Below are positions 1 to 11,890 of a DNA stretch of 64,000 nucleotides, one piece after another. A program made the translations under genes and the position numbers. The stretch is from positions 15,717,889-15,781,888 of the forward strand of contig NC_060896.1 in assembly GCF_014805685.1 (NCBI RefSeq), in the 5' to 3' direction. Numbering within the stretch: the first letter of the stretch is position 1; the number at the start of each line of letters is the position of its first letter. The DNA is from Silurus meridionalis. Taxonomy: Eukaryota > Chordata > Actinopteri > Siluriformes > Siluridae. The notes under the pieces are model-generated. The model worked only from the letters and a program-made list of their open reading frames with translations. It was not told the origin of the DNA and did not search any database.

Positions 1-1
1 T

Positions 2-287
2 TCTCCAAATTCACTCTCTCCTAGCTCCTCTACTACTTCCTTAGCTGTTCTAACTTCACACTCTTCTTCTCCTCCATCTTCACTGCCATGTTCTAGGTCT
101 TTGCAACAGAGGAAGAAAAGGACAAAATCCTTAATCAGTTCACTGCCACCTTCTGCCACCACTGTCTCTCCTCCATCATTTATCACCACAGATCTCTCCC
201 TTCCACAGTCTTGTCCTCCAACTGCTCCATCTTCCACCTCCCAGTCCTTGAGTCAGGAGGGGCCATATGTGAAGAAGGGAAGAAAAG
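2..287 (+). CDS. Possible Ser/Pro-rich internal exon of a host gene (partial)
   Basis: One frame is open from base 2 to a consensus donor, with the exon ending in AAAAG before GTAAGT at 288-293. The translation is rich in Ser, Thr and Pro, with a basic patch QQRKKRTK near the middle and a basic end (KKGRKG). This looks like a disordered linker of a nuclear or regulatory protein, but I do not recognise the family. The 5' end lies outside the window, no acceptor is visible, and no following exon was found before the hAT element at 907. The alternative is chance: CT-rich sequence stays open easily in one frame. The donor match is the main support. Confidence 0.33.
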
Positions 288-906
288 GTAAGTTTTTTCG
301 CAGTGGTGTACTTTAATCCACACTATTAATAAATTTGCTCTCAGACAAAGCTGACTTGCAAATTAGATTTATTCGGGTAATCAGGTTATTGGTAGCCAAT
401 AAACAGTATTTTGTTATTTTTAGTTATTCAGCTGTGTTTACGTGTCCAATGTCCAAGGGCTGTGGTTATTGTCAATCACTGACTTAAGCTAAGAGGGCTT
501 TGGAAAACCCAGCCCAGTACGTTTTGCTCGATTGACAAAAAGCAGGGGCATAGTCATTTGGACACAAATGGACAGGACCACAGATCACCTCACAAGTGAA
601 ATGATAACTATTAACTTGAATTCAACTGCAAACTTGACATTCATTGCTTAATAAACATTCCTTGTGTTTTGATCATTAAGGTTGCCAAAAATGTTGTAGG
701 CAGAAGATCTTCCTATTTCCTATATAAAAAAACCGGGAAAAAAACAAATGGGGTAAAATGTCTTTCATTAGGCTGCTTGTTTGTCTTAGTGACTGATTCT
801 GGCATTCAAAGATATTATATAAAAAAACAAATATAAAATATAACTGAACTCGATCTTGATAATCATGATTTTTGTTCTGTGTTCCAATAACATGTGCACT
901 TATGAT
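288..906. other. Non-coding, no recognisable feature
   Basis: AT-rich sequence that would be intron if the upstream exon is real. No long frame, RNA gene or repeat boundary is seen. It ends with CTTATGAT at 899-906, the left target duplication of the adjacent hAT element. Confidence 0.5.
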
Positions 907-1206
907 CAGTGTTGGGGGTAACGCGTTACAAGTAACGTGCATTACGTAATAATATTACATTTCTGGAGTAACAAGTGAAGTAGCGCCTTACTTTATACAT
1001 TTACACATTAATATCTGAGTTACTTTTTTAAAAAAGTAATGGGAGTTACTTTTTAGTTAAATTATTTTTCATAAAAAAATAAATACTGAATTAAAATGAA
1101 CATAGTCACGTAGAATCGCGCACTCATACGTGCGAGCAGCAGGAACAGAAGCAGGTCAGAGATGGCAAACCAGAGAATTACATTACTGTGATGTAAGTAT
1201 TCTCAT

Positions 1207-1905
1207 TATTTTGAAATAGTCGAGGAAAAGGAGAAAGGAATAATGGTTAAGTGTAGATTATGTGTTGGTGAAAAGCTCTTGTCAACTGCAAAAAATACCA
1301 CTTCAAAAAAAAAAAAAAAAAACATCTGCATGCAAAGCACAGCACTACTGTGTGTGTGTGTGTGTGTATGTGTGTGTGTGTGTGTGGTTGTGTGTGTATA
1401 ATGTTGAATATATGCAACATTATGCAATGTTACATATATGGAAATGGAGACAGAAATATAGAAAAATTTTGCTGACTTTCCACCACTGCAGCTCTATAAA
1501 GCTCAGAATAAAAGTTTTCCGTGGGAGACACATGTACGATGCCATCGCAGCGGAGAGAGAAAGCAAATTCACAGCTCATTTGCTCTTTGTGGGAAGATAA
1601 ACTGCCACGGTCACTGATAATAGCGCAAACTTTGTAAAAAGCCTTCAGAATGTTTCAAGCTGATGATGAAGCAGAGAATGACGTAGACAAGGATGAGGTC
1701 ATATTTACGGAACTGCACAAAGTTTTACGTGATGACAGTGAAAGGTATGTTCTTCCTCCACATCACCGGTGTGCCGCCCACACTCTTAACCTTACATTTA
1801 CGAACGATAGTTACATTCCTGACGGCGAAGCAGATTGCAAAGCAGTGTACAGAAGTGCAACTGGAAAGCGTGCAGCCTTGTGGTCAAAATTTAGTCAATC
1901 ATCTT
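1207..1905 (+). pseudogene. hAT transposase remnant (BED finger plus part of the core)
   Basis: At 1207-1305 a frame reads like the start of a BED zinc finger, with YFEIVEEKEKG followed by the C-x2-C pair in KCRLCVGEK; the His pair is lost in a poly-A tract. After a GT microsatellite (1351-1400), 1490-1600 and 1614-1905 carry core motifs of ZBED-like hAT transposases, notably ATVTDNSANFV and LPPHHRCAAHTLNL, the latter typical of the region around the second catalytic acidic residue. Stops and frame changes separate the pieces. The gene ends abruptly at the LTR element at 1914, and I found no C-terminal half beyond it. Confidence 0.75.
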
Positions 1906-1913
1906 ATTGTTCC

Positions 1914-2469
1914 TGTCAGGAATCCACCTGCCACGCCCCCTTCAGTGGCTGTCATTGCCTCCGCGTGCTCCCAAGCTCGCAGCGCAAATCATGCACAGCT
2001 GAAGCACGTTACTCACTCACTCCCGGCTCCCATATAAACCACTCACTCACCCACACTCACGGTCCGTTATTGTATGTTCATGCATGTTCGCTTAGGTTCA
2101 TGTGCGTGTTTGCTTAGGTTCATGTGCGTGTTTATCGGCGTATGCGCGTTTCCGCTACGTACCCGTTTTCTCGGACTCCTCTCTCTCCACGGCTGCGCTT
2201 GCCCTTCCGGAGCGCACCCTGGATTACCCCGATCCTCCCAGTACTCCCAGGCTGCATTTGTGCTCTTAGTGTGGATTAAGTTTCTATGTTCCTGCCAGCA
2301 CCGCGCTTTCCCACGCGCATCTGTGGATTACTCGTCCCGAGCGGATGTATACTTTTGGTTTGTGACTCTTTGTATCCGGTGTGAGTGTTTTGAGTTGGCT
2401 TTGCCTTTTTTTTAATTAAAACTCTGTTTGCTGGTATTTCGGCTTCTGCCTCCATATCTTCGCATAACA
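1914..2469 (+). repeat. 5' LTR of the gag-only element
   Basis: Starts TGTCAGGAATCC and ends CGCATAACA. It repeats at 4670-5177 with a few indels; the 5' copy has about 50 extra bases near 2300. It holds a likely promoter (CCATATAAACCACTC near 2031) and ATTAAAA near 2415, which could serve as a poly(A) signal. A related solo LTR lies at 18349-18718. Confidence 0.9.
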
Positions 2470-2524
2470 GAATAACGGACCCCTGAAAAGGAATTTAAGG
2501 ACAAAAAAAAAAAAAAAGGGGAAC

Positions 2525-3775
2525 ATGATCGGATTACCGCCGTGGTCCCGGCGCGAACCGACCCTCGGAGGTAGGACTGGCTCAGCCGCGATCAAGCGAC
2601 GGCCAAGCTCCGCCCCCAGGAAAACCCGGAAACTCGCCGGCATTTCTCGATCGTGCTCGGCAGCACCACACCCCCTCGATGACGTCATGGGACTCCCAGG
2701 TCGCTTCTCCGGCAACAGGGCTGAGTGGAGCTTATTTTTACGGAGTGTAGAAGGTTATATGGAGGGGTACCCATCCAGCTTCCTTACGGAAGGAGCGAAG
2801 ATCGCGTTCCACATCTCTCTACTGACTGGAGAAGCTCTCTCTCTTGCCAGTGGGTTGTGGGACGTGACTGGAGGTGAGTTCTGCTCGTGCGTCCGGTTCC
2901 TGCAGCTGCTCACCAAGGAACTCAGGATGATCACGGCTGATCTCCATCTCCTCTCCCCTGCTTCCGAGAAAGCTGTTCCGCACCAGAGCTTCCAGGACGG
3001 CTCTGTCCCACTACAGGACCTCCAGGAGCTCTCCTCTCTGCTCCAGAACCTCCGGGATGGCTCCACCCCGCTCCAGAATCTCCGGGATGACTCAGCTCCG
3101 CTCCAGGTCTCCGAGGAGAGCTCCTCTCAGTTCCTGAGCATCCAGAGTGGCCCCAAGAGCTCTTCTCAGTTCCAGGGTCCTGAAGAGAGCTCCGTTCTGC
3201 TCCAGGGTCTCTGTGAGTGCTCGGCTCCGTCCCCGGTCCTCCGTGGGAGCTCCTCTCTGTCCCTGAGCGACCCCGTGAGCTCCTCTCTGTCCCAGAGCGA
3301 CCCCGTGAGCTCCTCTCCGTCCCAGAGCGACCCCGTGAGCTTCTCTCTGTCCCAGAGAGTCCCCGAGAGCTCGGTCCCGCTCCAGAGAGTTCCCAAGAGC
3401 TCGGTCCCGCTCCCGGTCCCCGAGGAGAGCTCTGCTTCGCTCCCGGTCCCCGAGGAGAGCTCGGTTCCGTTCCAGGACCTCCAGAAGAGCTCCTCTCTGC
3501 TCCAAGGTCTCCAGGCGAGCTCGGTTCCGCGCCAGCGCCCCAAAGAGAGTTTGGCTTCGCTCCAGCCCCAAGGCTCTCAACCTGGCTCCAGGACTGTGAA
3601 AGGGATGTCGAACCGCTGCCTCTGGCTTCATCCAAAGGCGACGGCTCACCCCACAAGCACACAGAAGGCGACGTCGGTCCTCCAGGTTTCTCCGAGTCCC
3701 TCCGAGTCCCTCTCTGGGCGACGCGACGTCTCAGAGCTCCTCTCCAGGCGACATCTTGCTCCCAAGATCCTTTGA
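2525..3775 (+). CDS. Gag-like protein with Ser-rich decapeptide repeats
   Basis: A 416-codon frame. Residues about 57-130 match the N-terminal Ty3 Gag pattern: GRFSGNRAEWSLFL, then FLTEGAKIAFHISLLTG and a following Leu/Ala helix. The true start may be internal, for example the ATG just before GLPGRFSG. From about residue 150 the protein is a run of roughly 10-residue Ser/Leu/Pro/Gln repeats such as SSSLSQSDPV and PVPEESSAS, encoded by a 30-bp minisatellite. No zinc knuckle, protease or pol follows. The repeat tract is free of stops in several frames on both strands, so only the Gag-like segment supports this frame. Function is unknown; packaging of a nonautonomous RNA is inferred. Confidence 0.5.
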   Translation: MIGLPPWSRREPTLGGRTGSAAIKRRPSSAPRKTRKLAGISRSCSAAPHPLDDVMGLPGRFSGNRAEWSLFLRSVEGYMEGYPSSFLTEGAKIAFHISLLTGEALSLASGLWDVTGGEFCSCVRFLQLLTKELRMITADLHLLSPASEKAVPHQSFQDGSVPLQDLQELSSLLQNLRDGSTPLQNLRDDSAPLQVSEESSSQFLSIQSGPKSSSQFQGPEESSVLLQGLCECSAPSPVLRGSSSLSLSDPVSSSLSQSDPVSSSPSQSDPVSFSLSQRVPESSVPLQRVPKSSVPLPVPEESSASLPVPEESSVPFQDLQKSSSLLQGLQASSVPRQRPKESLASLQPQGSQPGSRTVKGMSNRCLWLHPKATAHPTSTQKATSVLQVSPSPSESLSGRRDVSELLSRRHLAPKIL

Positions 3776-4110
3776 CAGCGACGTCTCGTCCCAGAGCCAC
3801 AAGGAAGGCCTGGCAGTCCCAAGGCCCTCAGAGAGGAAAAACACAGACCCAGGTTTCGCCGAAGGCGACGTCTCGCCCAGCGCTCCGCCGGCGAGGTCTC
3901 GCCCGCGCTCCGCCGAAGGCGAGGTCTCGCCCCCGCGCTCCTCCGAAGGCGACGTCTCGCTCACGAGCTCCTCCGAAAGTGACGTCTCGCTCATGAGCTC
4001 CTCCCTCGGCGACATCTCGCCTCCAAGTTCCCAGGAAAGTGACGCGTTGCCCCTGAGCTCCCCGGACGTTGACATCGCATTGATGAACCCTGCTGAAGTC
4101 ATCACTCGGC
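2960..4110 (+). repeat. Coding minisatellite, about 30-bp period
   Basis: GC-rich tandem units. One block (about 2995-3560) is built on GAGCTCCTCTCTGTCCCAGA-like units; a second (about 3860-4060) is built on GAAGGCGACGTCTCGCC-like units. Because the period is a multiple of three and stop triplets are rare, long frames appear on both strands and most are artefacts. A second plus-strand frame (3756-4793) covers the second block and then reads into the 3' LTR. Confidence 0.8.
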
Positions 4111-4669
4111 CTCTGAACCTTATCAAGGACGACGCCTGGCCTCAGGGCTCAGCTGAGGGCATGGCTCAGGCCACCGACAAGGGCACGGCTCGGCCTCGGT
4201 TCTCAGTCATGGGCATCGCCCCATCTCCGGCCTCCATCCAGGGGGTCTTCCAGCCGGTAAGCCCCGTTGAGAGCTACACCCCGCCTCCGGTAGTCACCAG
4301 GGTTGTCTTTCCGTTCCAGGTTCCCGTGGGTGATGAGTATCCGTTCCAGGTCGCCAGGGCGGTCGTCGCACAACCTCAGGTCGTTGCCAGGGATGTCATG
4401 CCTTGCCGGGTCTCCATGGTGACCGCCTCTCAGCTCCAGACCACCGCAGGGGAGGTCGCTCAGCTGCCAGTCTCCGCTGAGGGCGTGGCTCCGTTCCCGG
4501 TCTCCGCCTTGGGCGTCGCTCCGCTTCAAGTCTCCATGGAAGGCGTCTCTCGGCCTCTGCTCTCTGCTGTGGACCCTGGAAGACTGGAGGGGCCCTCATC
4601 CGAGTGCCCGGGCCCACCGGGCGGTTGGTGGGTTGGGGGCGTCCAGTGCCGCCTCTTTGGGGGGGGTGG

Positions 4670-5177
4670 TGTCAGGAATCCACCTGCCACGCCCCCTTCA
4701 GTGGCTGTCATTGCCTCCGCGTGCTCCCAAGCTCGCAACGCAAATCATGCACAGCTGAAGCGTGTTACTCATTTACTCCCGGCTCCCATATAAACCGCTC
4801 ACTCACCCACACTCACGGTCCGTTATTGTATGTTCATGCATGTTCGCTTAGGTTCATGTGCGTGTTTGCTTAGGTTCATGTGCGTGTTTATCGGCATATG
4901 CGCGTTTCCGCTACGTACCCGTTTTCTCGGACTCCTCTCTCTCCACGGCTGCGCTTGCCCTTCCGGAGCGCACCCTGGATTACCCCGATCCTCCCGGTAC
5001 GGCTGCATTTGTGCTCTTAGTGTGGATTAAGTTTCTATGTTCCTGAGCAGATTTATACTTTCGGTTTGTGACTCTCCGTATCCGGTGTGAGTGTTTTGAG
5101 TTGGCTTTGCCTTTTTTTTTTTATTAAAACTCTGTTTGCTGGTATTTCGGCTTCCGCCTCCATGTCTCCGCATAACA
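4670..5177 (+). repeat. 3' LTR of the gag-only element
   Basis: Begins TGTCAGGAATCC after a G-rich polypurine tract and ends CATAACA, then the TSD GTTCC. It lacks about 50 bases present in the 5' copy (near 2300-2350) and otherwise aligns closely by eye. Confidence 0.9.
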
Positions 5178-5438
5178 GTTCCCAGAAGTTATTAATCATT
5201 TTAAATGTTTAAGACATGTCTTTTGCCCTAATATAACTGATTTCTTAATGGCAATTATCTATATTACATCTGTTACACCTGTAAGGCGTGAAAGAGCTAC
5301 AAGTAACGCAAAAGTAATATAACGCATTACTTTCCGTAAAAAGTAACTAGTTAATGTAATTAGTTACTTTTTTGGGGAGTAACTCAATATTGTAATGCAT
5401 TACTTTTAAAAGTAACGTTGCCCAACACTGCTTATGAT

Positions 5439-5964
5439 ACTTTGCTTTCAAGCATTTTTTGCCTGAGTCTCCAAATACCAACCAGCTTTCAGAATGTAAA
5501 TTTTGAGGGTTTTGTCGTTGTTGTTCTTTTTGTTTTTTGTTATTGCTGTAATTCATTAAAGTTTTTTTACAGTGCATACACTCTTTTAGTATTTTTTTGT
5601 TGTTGTAATTTTAAACACCTTTTGCATGTTCTCTGAACTGCGTAACAGCCAGGGGGTGTAACATGGAGAGGACATGCTACAAACATACTGTTATAATGGT
5701 TTTCCCAAAGACATGATTTTTGCAGAGCAGTTTTATAATGGGTAAGTTTACATGAATTGTCTCTTATGCCATGCATGAATAAATACCAAAATATAAATAT
5801 AAAAATATATGTAGTGTTACATATTTCCCATTTACATATTTCTTTTCATTTAGCCTAAAATAGAATATGTTTATTAATAAGAATGTTTATTAAAATGTAC
5901 ATATTTTACTAAAACTGATTGCCTTATTTGCATACAATTTTATTATGAATAAAATGTATATATA

Positions 5965-6018
<54 letters not shown>

Positions 6019-6053
6019 GTATAATATATATACAGCTGTATACAGTATGAGGA

Positions 6054-6122
<69 letters not shown>

Positions 6123-6785
6123 TTCCTCAAACTGTATACAGCTGTTCATTACAACATAGGCAATTAGGCCATTGTTTTAGGAAAAAAGATTCACTAATCA
6201 ATAATTTAATCTACATAAGGTAAGCTCCAGATAGAAATCTATAACTGTAAAACTGTATTTTTAATAAGAAGAAATAAATATATAACTGACCTGTTATAAC
6301 CCACCTGAAGCCGGTAGATCCTGTAATTACTATATTTGGACAATTAAGTGGGACGTTTATTTTGACGGGGTGTGGCTGGATTAACTTTTAGGCAAAAATA
6401 GAAGGTGCTTCATGTTGCAAACTGTTTTACTTTCATTATGACTTCACTAATACTGTCACTAAACAATGAGGTATTGCTTTGGTACAAGAAATTCACAATT
6501 TACCGAGATCCTAACCGTAACACTACAGCACAAGTATACACTTCAATGAACTACAAATTACAGCACCATGTTTTTCCATCCCATTGATAGAGTGACAAAG
6601 GCTTACGGGTAATGTAGTTGTAAAATCTAGTAATTAAATGAAGTAAACACTAAGTTCAATGAACAAATGAACATCTAAATATGTTCATTGTGCAAACCTT
6701 TGATATATTTGAGAGCTAGGTTCAAATGTGGCATTTTACTTAGAACACTTTTTAAAACACCTTTTATTTTTACAAACTGTTTATA
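5439..6785. repeat. Non-coding, with a long TA microsatellite
   Basis: 5951-6115 is almost pure TA/TATATG repeat in two blocks separated by a unique stretch around 6016-6060. The apparent small frames here are repeat or chance products. Nothing else is recognised. Confidence 0.7.
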
Positions 6786-6787
6786 TA

Positions 6788-7906
6788 CACTATATTCAAA
6801 AGCATTCACTCGTCTGCCTTCACATGCAAATGAACTTGATTAACATCCGATTCTTAATCTATAGGATTTAATATGATGTTGGCCCAAACTTTGTAACAGC
6901 TCAACTCTTCTGGGAAGGCTTTTCACAAGGTTTAAGAGTGTGTTCATGAGAATTTTTGACCATTTGTCCAGAAGCGCATTTGTTTGGTCAGACACTGATG
7001 TTGGACATTGAAGGCCTGGATTACAGTTTTTGATCTAATTCATCCCAAATGTTCTATCGGGTTGAAGTCAGGACTCTTGTGCAGGACAGTCGAGTTCTAC
7101 CACACTTAACTCACTCATCCATGTCTTTATGGATCTTGCTTTCTGCACTTGAGCTCAGTCATGTTGGAAGAGGAACGGGCTATCCCCAGTCTGTTCCGAC
7201 AAAGTAGGTAGCATGAAACTGTCCAAAATATCCTGAAGCATAAAGTGTTCCTTTCACTGGAGCTAAGGGGCCGAGCCCAACTACTTAAAAACAACCCAAC
7301 ATAATAATCACCCTCCACCAAACTTTACACTTGGCACAATGCAGTCAGACAAGTACCGTTCCCCTGGTAACCCCCAAACCAGGCTTGTCTTTAGGATTGC
7401 CAGACAGTGAAGCGTAATTAGTCACTCCAGAGAACAAGTCTTCACTGCTCTATAGTCCAGTGGTAGCATGCTTTACACCACTGCACACTTGCTGATGTAA
7501 GGCTTGGATGCAGCTGCTCGACCATAAACCTCTCTGTGCACTGTTCTTTAGCTAATCTGAAGGGCACATGAAGTTTGGAGGACTGTAGCTACTGGCCCTG
7601 CAGAAAGTTGATGACTTCTGTGCACTATGTGTTTTAGCATCCTCTGACCCACTCTGTGGTTTTACATGTTCTATCACTTTGTGGCTGAGTTGCTGTCATT
7701 CCCAATCGCTTCCACTTGGTTATAACACCTTTAACAGTTTACTGTGGAATATTTAGTAGTGAGGAAATTTCATGACTGAACTTATTGCACAGGTGGCATC
7801 CTGCCAAGGTACCATGCTGGAATTCACTGAGCTCCTGAGAGCAACCCATTCTTTCACAAATGTTTGTAAAAGCAGTCTGCATAATTGGAACACCTGAATA
7901 GCAAAA
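6788..7906 (-). pseudogene. Decayed Tc1-family transposase
   Basis: The minus strand carries the N-terminus of a Tc1-type transposase (7739-7880): ICERMGCSQELSEFQ, then LCNKFSHEISSLLNIPQ, the helix-turn-helix start. Farther along, nucleotide similarity continues through the DDE core to about 6860 with many stops and frameshifts. The left end, TACACTATATTCAAAAGCATTCACT near 6786, fits the terminal repeat of this fish Tc1 group; the right terminal repeat is eroded. It cannot encode a working enzyme. Confidence 0.78.
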
Positions 7907-8941
7907 CAGCAATAAATGAACTTGCAAATAAGGATTCCTGCTTATTATAATAGATTTCTTTGTCTTGCTTGTCTATGTCCTTATTATAATCTGCTTATTC
8001 CATGTCTATAAACAGGTTTCAACTGTTATACAGTACCCTAATCTAGAACACAGGCATGTGGCCAGTTGTTTTTCCTCAGCCCAGGGATGAAGACCTAAAA
8101 TTTCATTTGAAGTGTTTAGATGCAAAAGCCTTTTAATGGTGTTTAAAATTTTCTTCTGAAATGGACATTCTCTCAGGCTCCTTTTTTCTGTCCATTAATT
8201 CCACTTTAATTAAATGTTAGTTTTATTGCCATTCAAGTGAATAAACTGAACATAAACTTTGGCACATAAGAAAAATGCTCATTTTTTTTCTAAATGGATC
8301 AGAGGCTTTTGCACCTGAACTCTTCATATGTCCAATATGTATCTAATTATTATTTTTTACAAATCTACGAGTTTTTTCTTTGCATATTAACTAATTATTT
8401 TGGCTGGCTGTATTTATTCCAAATGTGTAAACTACTGAGTAGTTTTATTCATACCAAAATGTCGTATTTTATAAGCTCAGTAAAAAGTATTTTGCAGCCT
8501 AATACTTTACAACTACAAAGAGCCATGAGAAGTAACAAATCATCTAGAGTAACTGAAATCTATACTTTAGTACAGTACAGTACAGTACTTAGCCTTACAA
8601 TAACACACTTCATTTCCATCACTGACTGGTTGTATTTCTATGTATGTGAAAAAAGAGACTACACTTTGGTTATATTTATAAAATGACAAAAAGCTGATTT
8701 TATTACAAACTTTAGATTCATTAGAAATATTATAAACAATCATCATTGTTGTGTATGTTTATTAGGGCTTTTTACTTAATTAGACAGGACATGTCCTATG
8801 TAGTTATAGGAATATGAACTAGTCAAAAAGACTCTTACTAATAGTAAAATAAAGATAATCAGACAGTTGTGATGGCTGAAATAACTTAACTTATAACATT
8901 CTTTCTCAGCAACTCTCGCTGGCAAACAAGCAGGACAGTTC
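7907..8941. other. Non-coding, AT-rich
   Basis: No credible gene. A 130-codon frame at 8294-8686 is AT-rich hydrophobic sequence without a recognisable domain. A short AGTAC tandem lies near 8570-8588. The 3' end of the KDZ-type gene begins at 8942. Confidence 0.5.
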
Positions 8942-9432
8942 TCAGAGGGTCTCAGCACGAGTTGAAAGATATTTCCAATGTTTATTCATCTCTGCAACAA
9001 CAATTTTCTGCTCCTCCTGAAGTCGCCTTAGTGACATCATGATGTGGAATGCCTTTCTTTTGTCAACAGTGTCTGGAATGCATGAGAAAAACTTCATATG
9101 GGGTTGCAGATTGACATTTGTGGCATTGTGGCTGATGTGTTATTATATAAAATAATTGTCAAAAGACTAGTGTACATACCACTGTGTGGTAGCTGCCATG
9201 GCCAAGCTGTCTCACCAGACAAAATGGTTTCCAAGCACAGAGTTTTTGTTTTTGGAACCATTATGTTGTATTTCTCCACAACTGATGTCAGGATCCCCTT
9301 CTCTTTCCTGATCTTGCGGCGGATCCTGGCACGACCTTTCTTGCCATCTGTATCTTTATAGAGACGCTGGGAACGCCTCTTGATACTTGCCACCAGCACC
9401 TCAATTCTGCTGGCCAAAGCATCAACATATAC

Positions 9433-9434
<2 letters not shown>

Positions 9435-9471
<37 letters not shown>
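9435..9471. repeat. CA/TG microsatellite inside a KDZ coding exon
   Basis: A run of about 18 CA dinucleotides lies within exon 8, between the segments reading EDWVNDVKEWANGEE and ASRIEVLVASIKRR. It has expanded within what was coding sequence, consistent with relaxed constraint. Confidence 0.85.
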
Positions 9472-9475
<4 letters not shown>

Positions 9476-11156
9476 CATTTCCTCACCGTTTGCCCACTCC
9501 TTTACATCATTGACCCAGTCTTCCAATTGGCTTTCTGTCACTGTCAGTTCGACTTTCATGGACTCTAGGTTTTGCAACTAGCTTTGCAGAGCTTTCGTGT
9601 TCTGAAATGACAAGAAATCACAGATAGTATAAAAACAAAGAAATCTTCAATATACAGGGTTCATTAAAAATAATTAACCGATTTCATTACACAATATTTT
9701 ATTAAAGAAAAGAAAAGAAAACTAGAACAAAGTCAAAAGTATTAACTTCACAATCAACTTGGATAATTCATGGTCACTGACTCATTCCATGACGATGCTT
9801 GAGAACTGAAGCAATGAGTCATGATATCGTTTCATTCGTTTTGAATAACCTGTACAGCTTCAAAAATGAATGACATTCATTACTGAGCATCTAGAACTTA
9901 TTCTACTGATTCTATCTTACCTTCTGATATCGGCGGCTCAGTGCGGTGGTCTTAAAATAGTCGGAAAATAGTTGATGAAAATAAGACTCTCGTAAACAAA
10001 ATTTGTAGTTGGAGGCAATTGTACTCCTGTATAAAGTCTAATCATCTGCGATTTTACAGTACATGTTTGGATGCCTTGTGAATGTAGTCCACAAATCTTG
10101 TCACATCTTCATCCTTAGCTATAAAGACGTCTTCAAAGATGGCCTATTCTTCAGATCTATAAAAAAGAAAAACAAAAAAACCCAACAAAAAATACATACA
10201 GAACAGGTACACAAAATTGAATGATACATTCTTATCTAATTTAACTTTACTATGCACATTAAATGGATATTTCTTCTTATTAATATTGTTTCAACAGTGT
10301 GACATTATACACAATTCTGGTATACCTAGCTACATTCTTGAAACGGTTAAGCTTGCGGTTTCCATCTACTGAAACTGCCAGAATATCTGGGGTGCGTGCA
10401 GGACAGATGACAGGCTCTTCCTTGCAGATTTTGTCCACCTCAAAACGGACAGCCTCCCACTTAAAAAAACTTTTTCTGAAAACTGTCTGTGGAGATCTTG
10501 CCAGTCTATTGAAAGTAAGGAAACCAACAGCTAATAATGTAAAACAAATGCATTAGCATCAAACACCTTTCAACCCAGAATACAGAAAGATCACCAATAC
10601 TGTAGGATAAATAAACGTAATACTCACACGACTATAGCGGACAGTTCGCTGATCCAGCATTCTTGAAAAAGCTTGTCAGGACAGTCCTGGGGCTGCCATC
10701 TTCATTTCTTCAAATGAAAAAAAGACATGTGGCATAAATTGTGGCATAAATTGTGGCAAAGTTAAGGGTTGCAGGCCAGTAGTCACAGGCAATATGACTA
10801 AGATGGCGGCGCGGCAGTAGCTCGCAGCGGCCGCTCCGGACCCAAAATGGTGCTAACATTATTCTGTAGCCCGCCCTACACAACACATGGGCATCGGAGC
10901 AACCGGTGTCCCTGTGTACAACCGAAAAACATTGAAAGAACTCAGAAACAACCCAAACAACACCATAAATGACGACCTGCGGCAGAAGCTACGCGACCTC
11001 GGCGTGCTCCGAGAACCAGGCCTCCAGACCTCGCATCGCCTGCGGAGGACGGACGGAGGAGGGGAATCGAAGCGTTGCGCAAGGAAGCAGAAACGCGGAA
11101 AGCGAGCGGGTGCTAATGCTAGGCTAAAAGCAAACCCTAGCCGGCCCGCTCTACCA

Positions 11157-11890
11157 TCACTACTGCTGGCAAATGTCTGCTCCCTGGACAATAAATTAGA
11201 CTACATCAGACTCCAACAAGCTACTCGGCGTGAGTACAGACACTGCTGCGTTTTGTGTTTACTGAGGCGTGGCTGAGCGACAGAGTTCGGACGCCGCCAT
11301 ACAGCTGGACGGGCTAGCCACGTTTCGTGCCGACAGAAATGCAGCTCTGTGCGGTAAGACTCGCGGCGGCGGTCTGTGTGTTTACATCAAGACGGAATGG
11401 TGTAAGAACTCTGTGCTTGTTTCTACCTACTGCTCATCGCTGCTGGAGTTTATTGTTGTGAGATGTAGACCTTTTTATTTACCCCGGGAATTCACCACCG
11501 CTATTGTGTTCGGAGTGTACATACCACCTAGCGCTAATGCTAAGGAAGCGCTCAGCGTGCTCTACGGGACCATTAGCGAACTTCAAAACACACACCCTGA
11601 CGGACTGTTTATAGTCGCCGGAGATTTTAATCATGCAAATCTCAGGACTGTGCTTCCCAAATTCTATCAGAATGTGGACTTTGCAACCAGAGGAGAAAAC
11701 ACGCTGGATGTTGTTTACACAAACATCCGGGCGCATACCGGGCGAAGCCCCGCCCCACCTCGGGTACTCAGACCACATCTCTGTTATGCTGATCCCAGCA
11801 TACAGACCACTCAGCAGGCGTTCAAGACCAGCTCAAAAACAAGTGAGAACCTGGCCAGCAGGATCCATGTCTGCTCTCCAGGACTGTTTT
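11157..11890 (+). pseudogene. LINE APE-type endonuclease region
   Basis: Begins with [16 protein letters not shown], the usual first motif of CR1/L2-type apurinic endonuclease domains, and includes VFGVYIPPSANAKEA and [11 protein letters not shown] (the GDFN catalytic motif, near 11622), then GYSDHI near 11760. The domain is spread over three frames with frameshifts near 11265 and 11635-11760. It would nick target DNA during retrotransposition. Confidence 0.75.

Larger units (their letters stand above)
1914..5177 (+). mobile_element. Nonautonomous gag-only LTR retrotransposon
   Basis: Two LTRs, TGTCAGG...CATAACA, at 1914-2469 and 4670-5177 flank a 2.2 kb internal region. The 5-bp target duplication GTTCC is perfect (1909-1913 and 5178-5182). 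A G-rich polypurine tract (about 4656-4668) abuts the 3' LTR. The interior encodes a Ty3-type Gag-like segment followed by long 30-bp-period coding repeats. There is no protease, reverse transcriptase, RNase H or integrase, so mobility would need proteins from another element. It inserted into the hAT transposase gene. Confidence 0.88.
907..5430 (+). mobile_element. hAT DNA transposon with 8-bp TSD, interrupted by an LTR element
   Basis: The ends are CAGTGTTGGGGGTAACGC (left) and the inverse of CAGTGTTGGGCAACGTTA (right), flanked by perfect 8-bp duplications CTTATGAT at 899-906 and 5431-5438. Many copies of AGTAAC/GTTACT lie just inside both ends, as is usual for subterminal transposase-binding sites in hAT elements. 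Transposase remnants lie at 1207-1305 and 1490-1905. The C-terminal hAT dimerisation region is absent and a gag-only LTR element occupies 1914-5177, so this copy cannot move by itself. The boundaries are seen directly; assignment to the hAT superfamily follows from the 8-bp TSD, the CAGTG ends and the transposase motifs. Confidence 0.9.

Noticed and set aside
2931..3800. Long minus-strand open frames across the Ser-rich repeat tract
   Set aside because: They are antisense shadows of a stop-poor 30-bp minisatellite; no domain or codon logic supports them.
3756..4793. 345-codon plus-strand frame after the Gag-like ORF
   Set aside because: It is mainly repeat sequence and reads into the 3' LTR, so it is not listed as a gene; it might be a frameshifted continuation.
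8294..8686. 130-codon open frame
   Set aside because: AT-rich chance frame with no start context, splice signals or motif.
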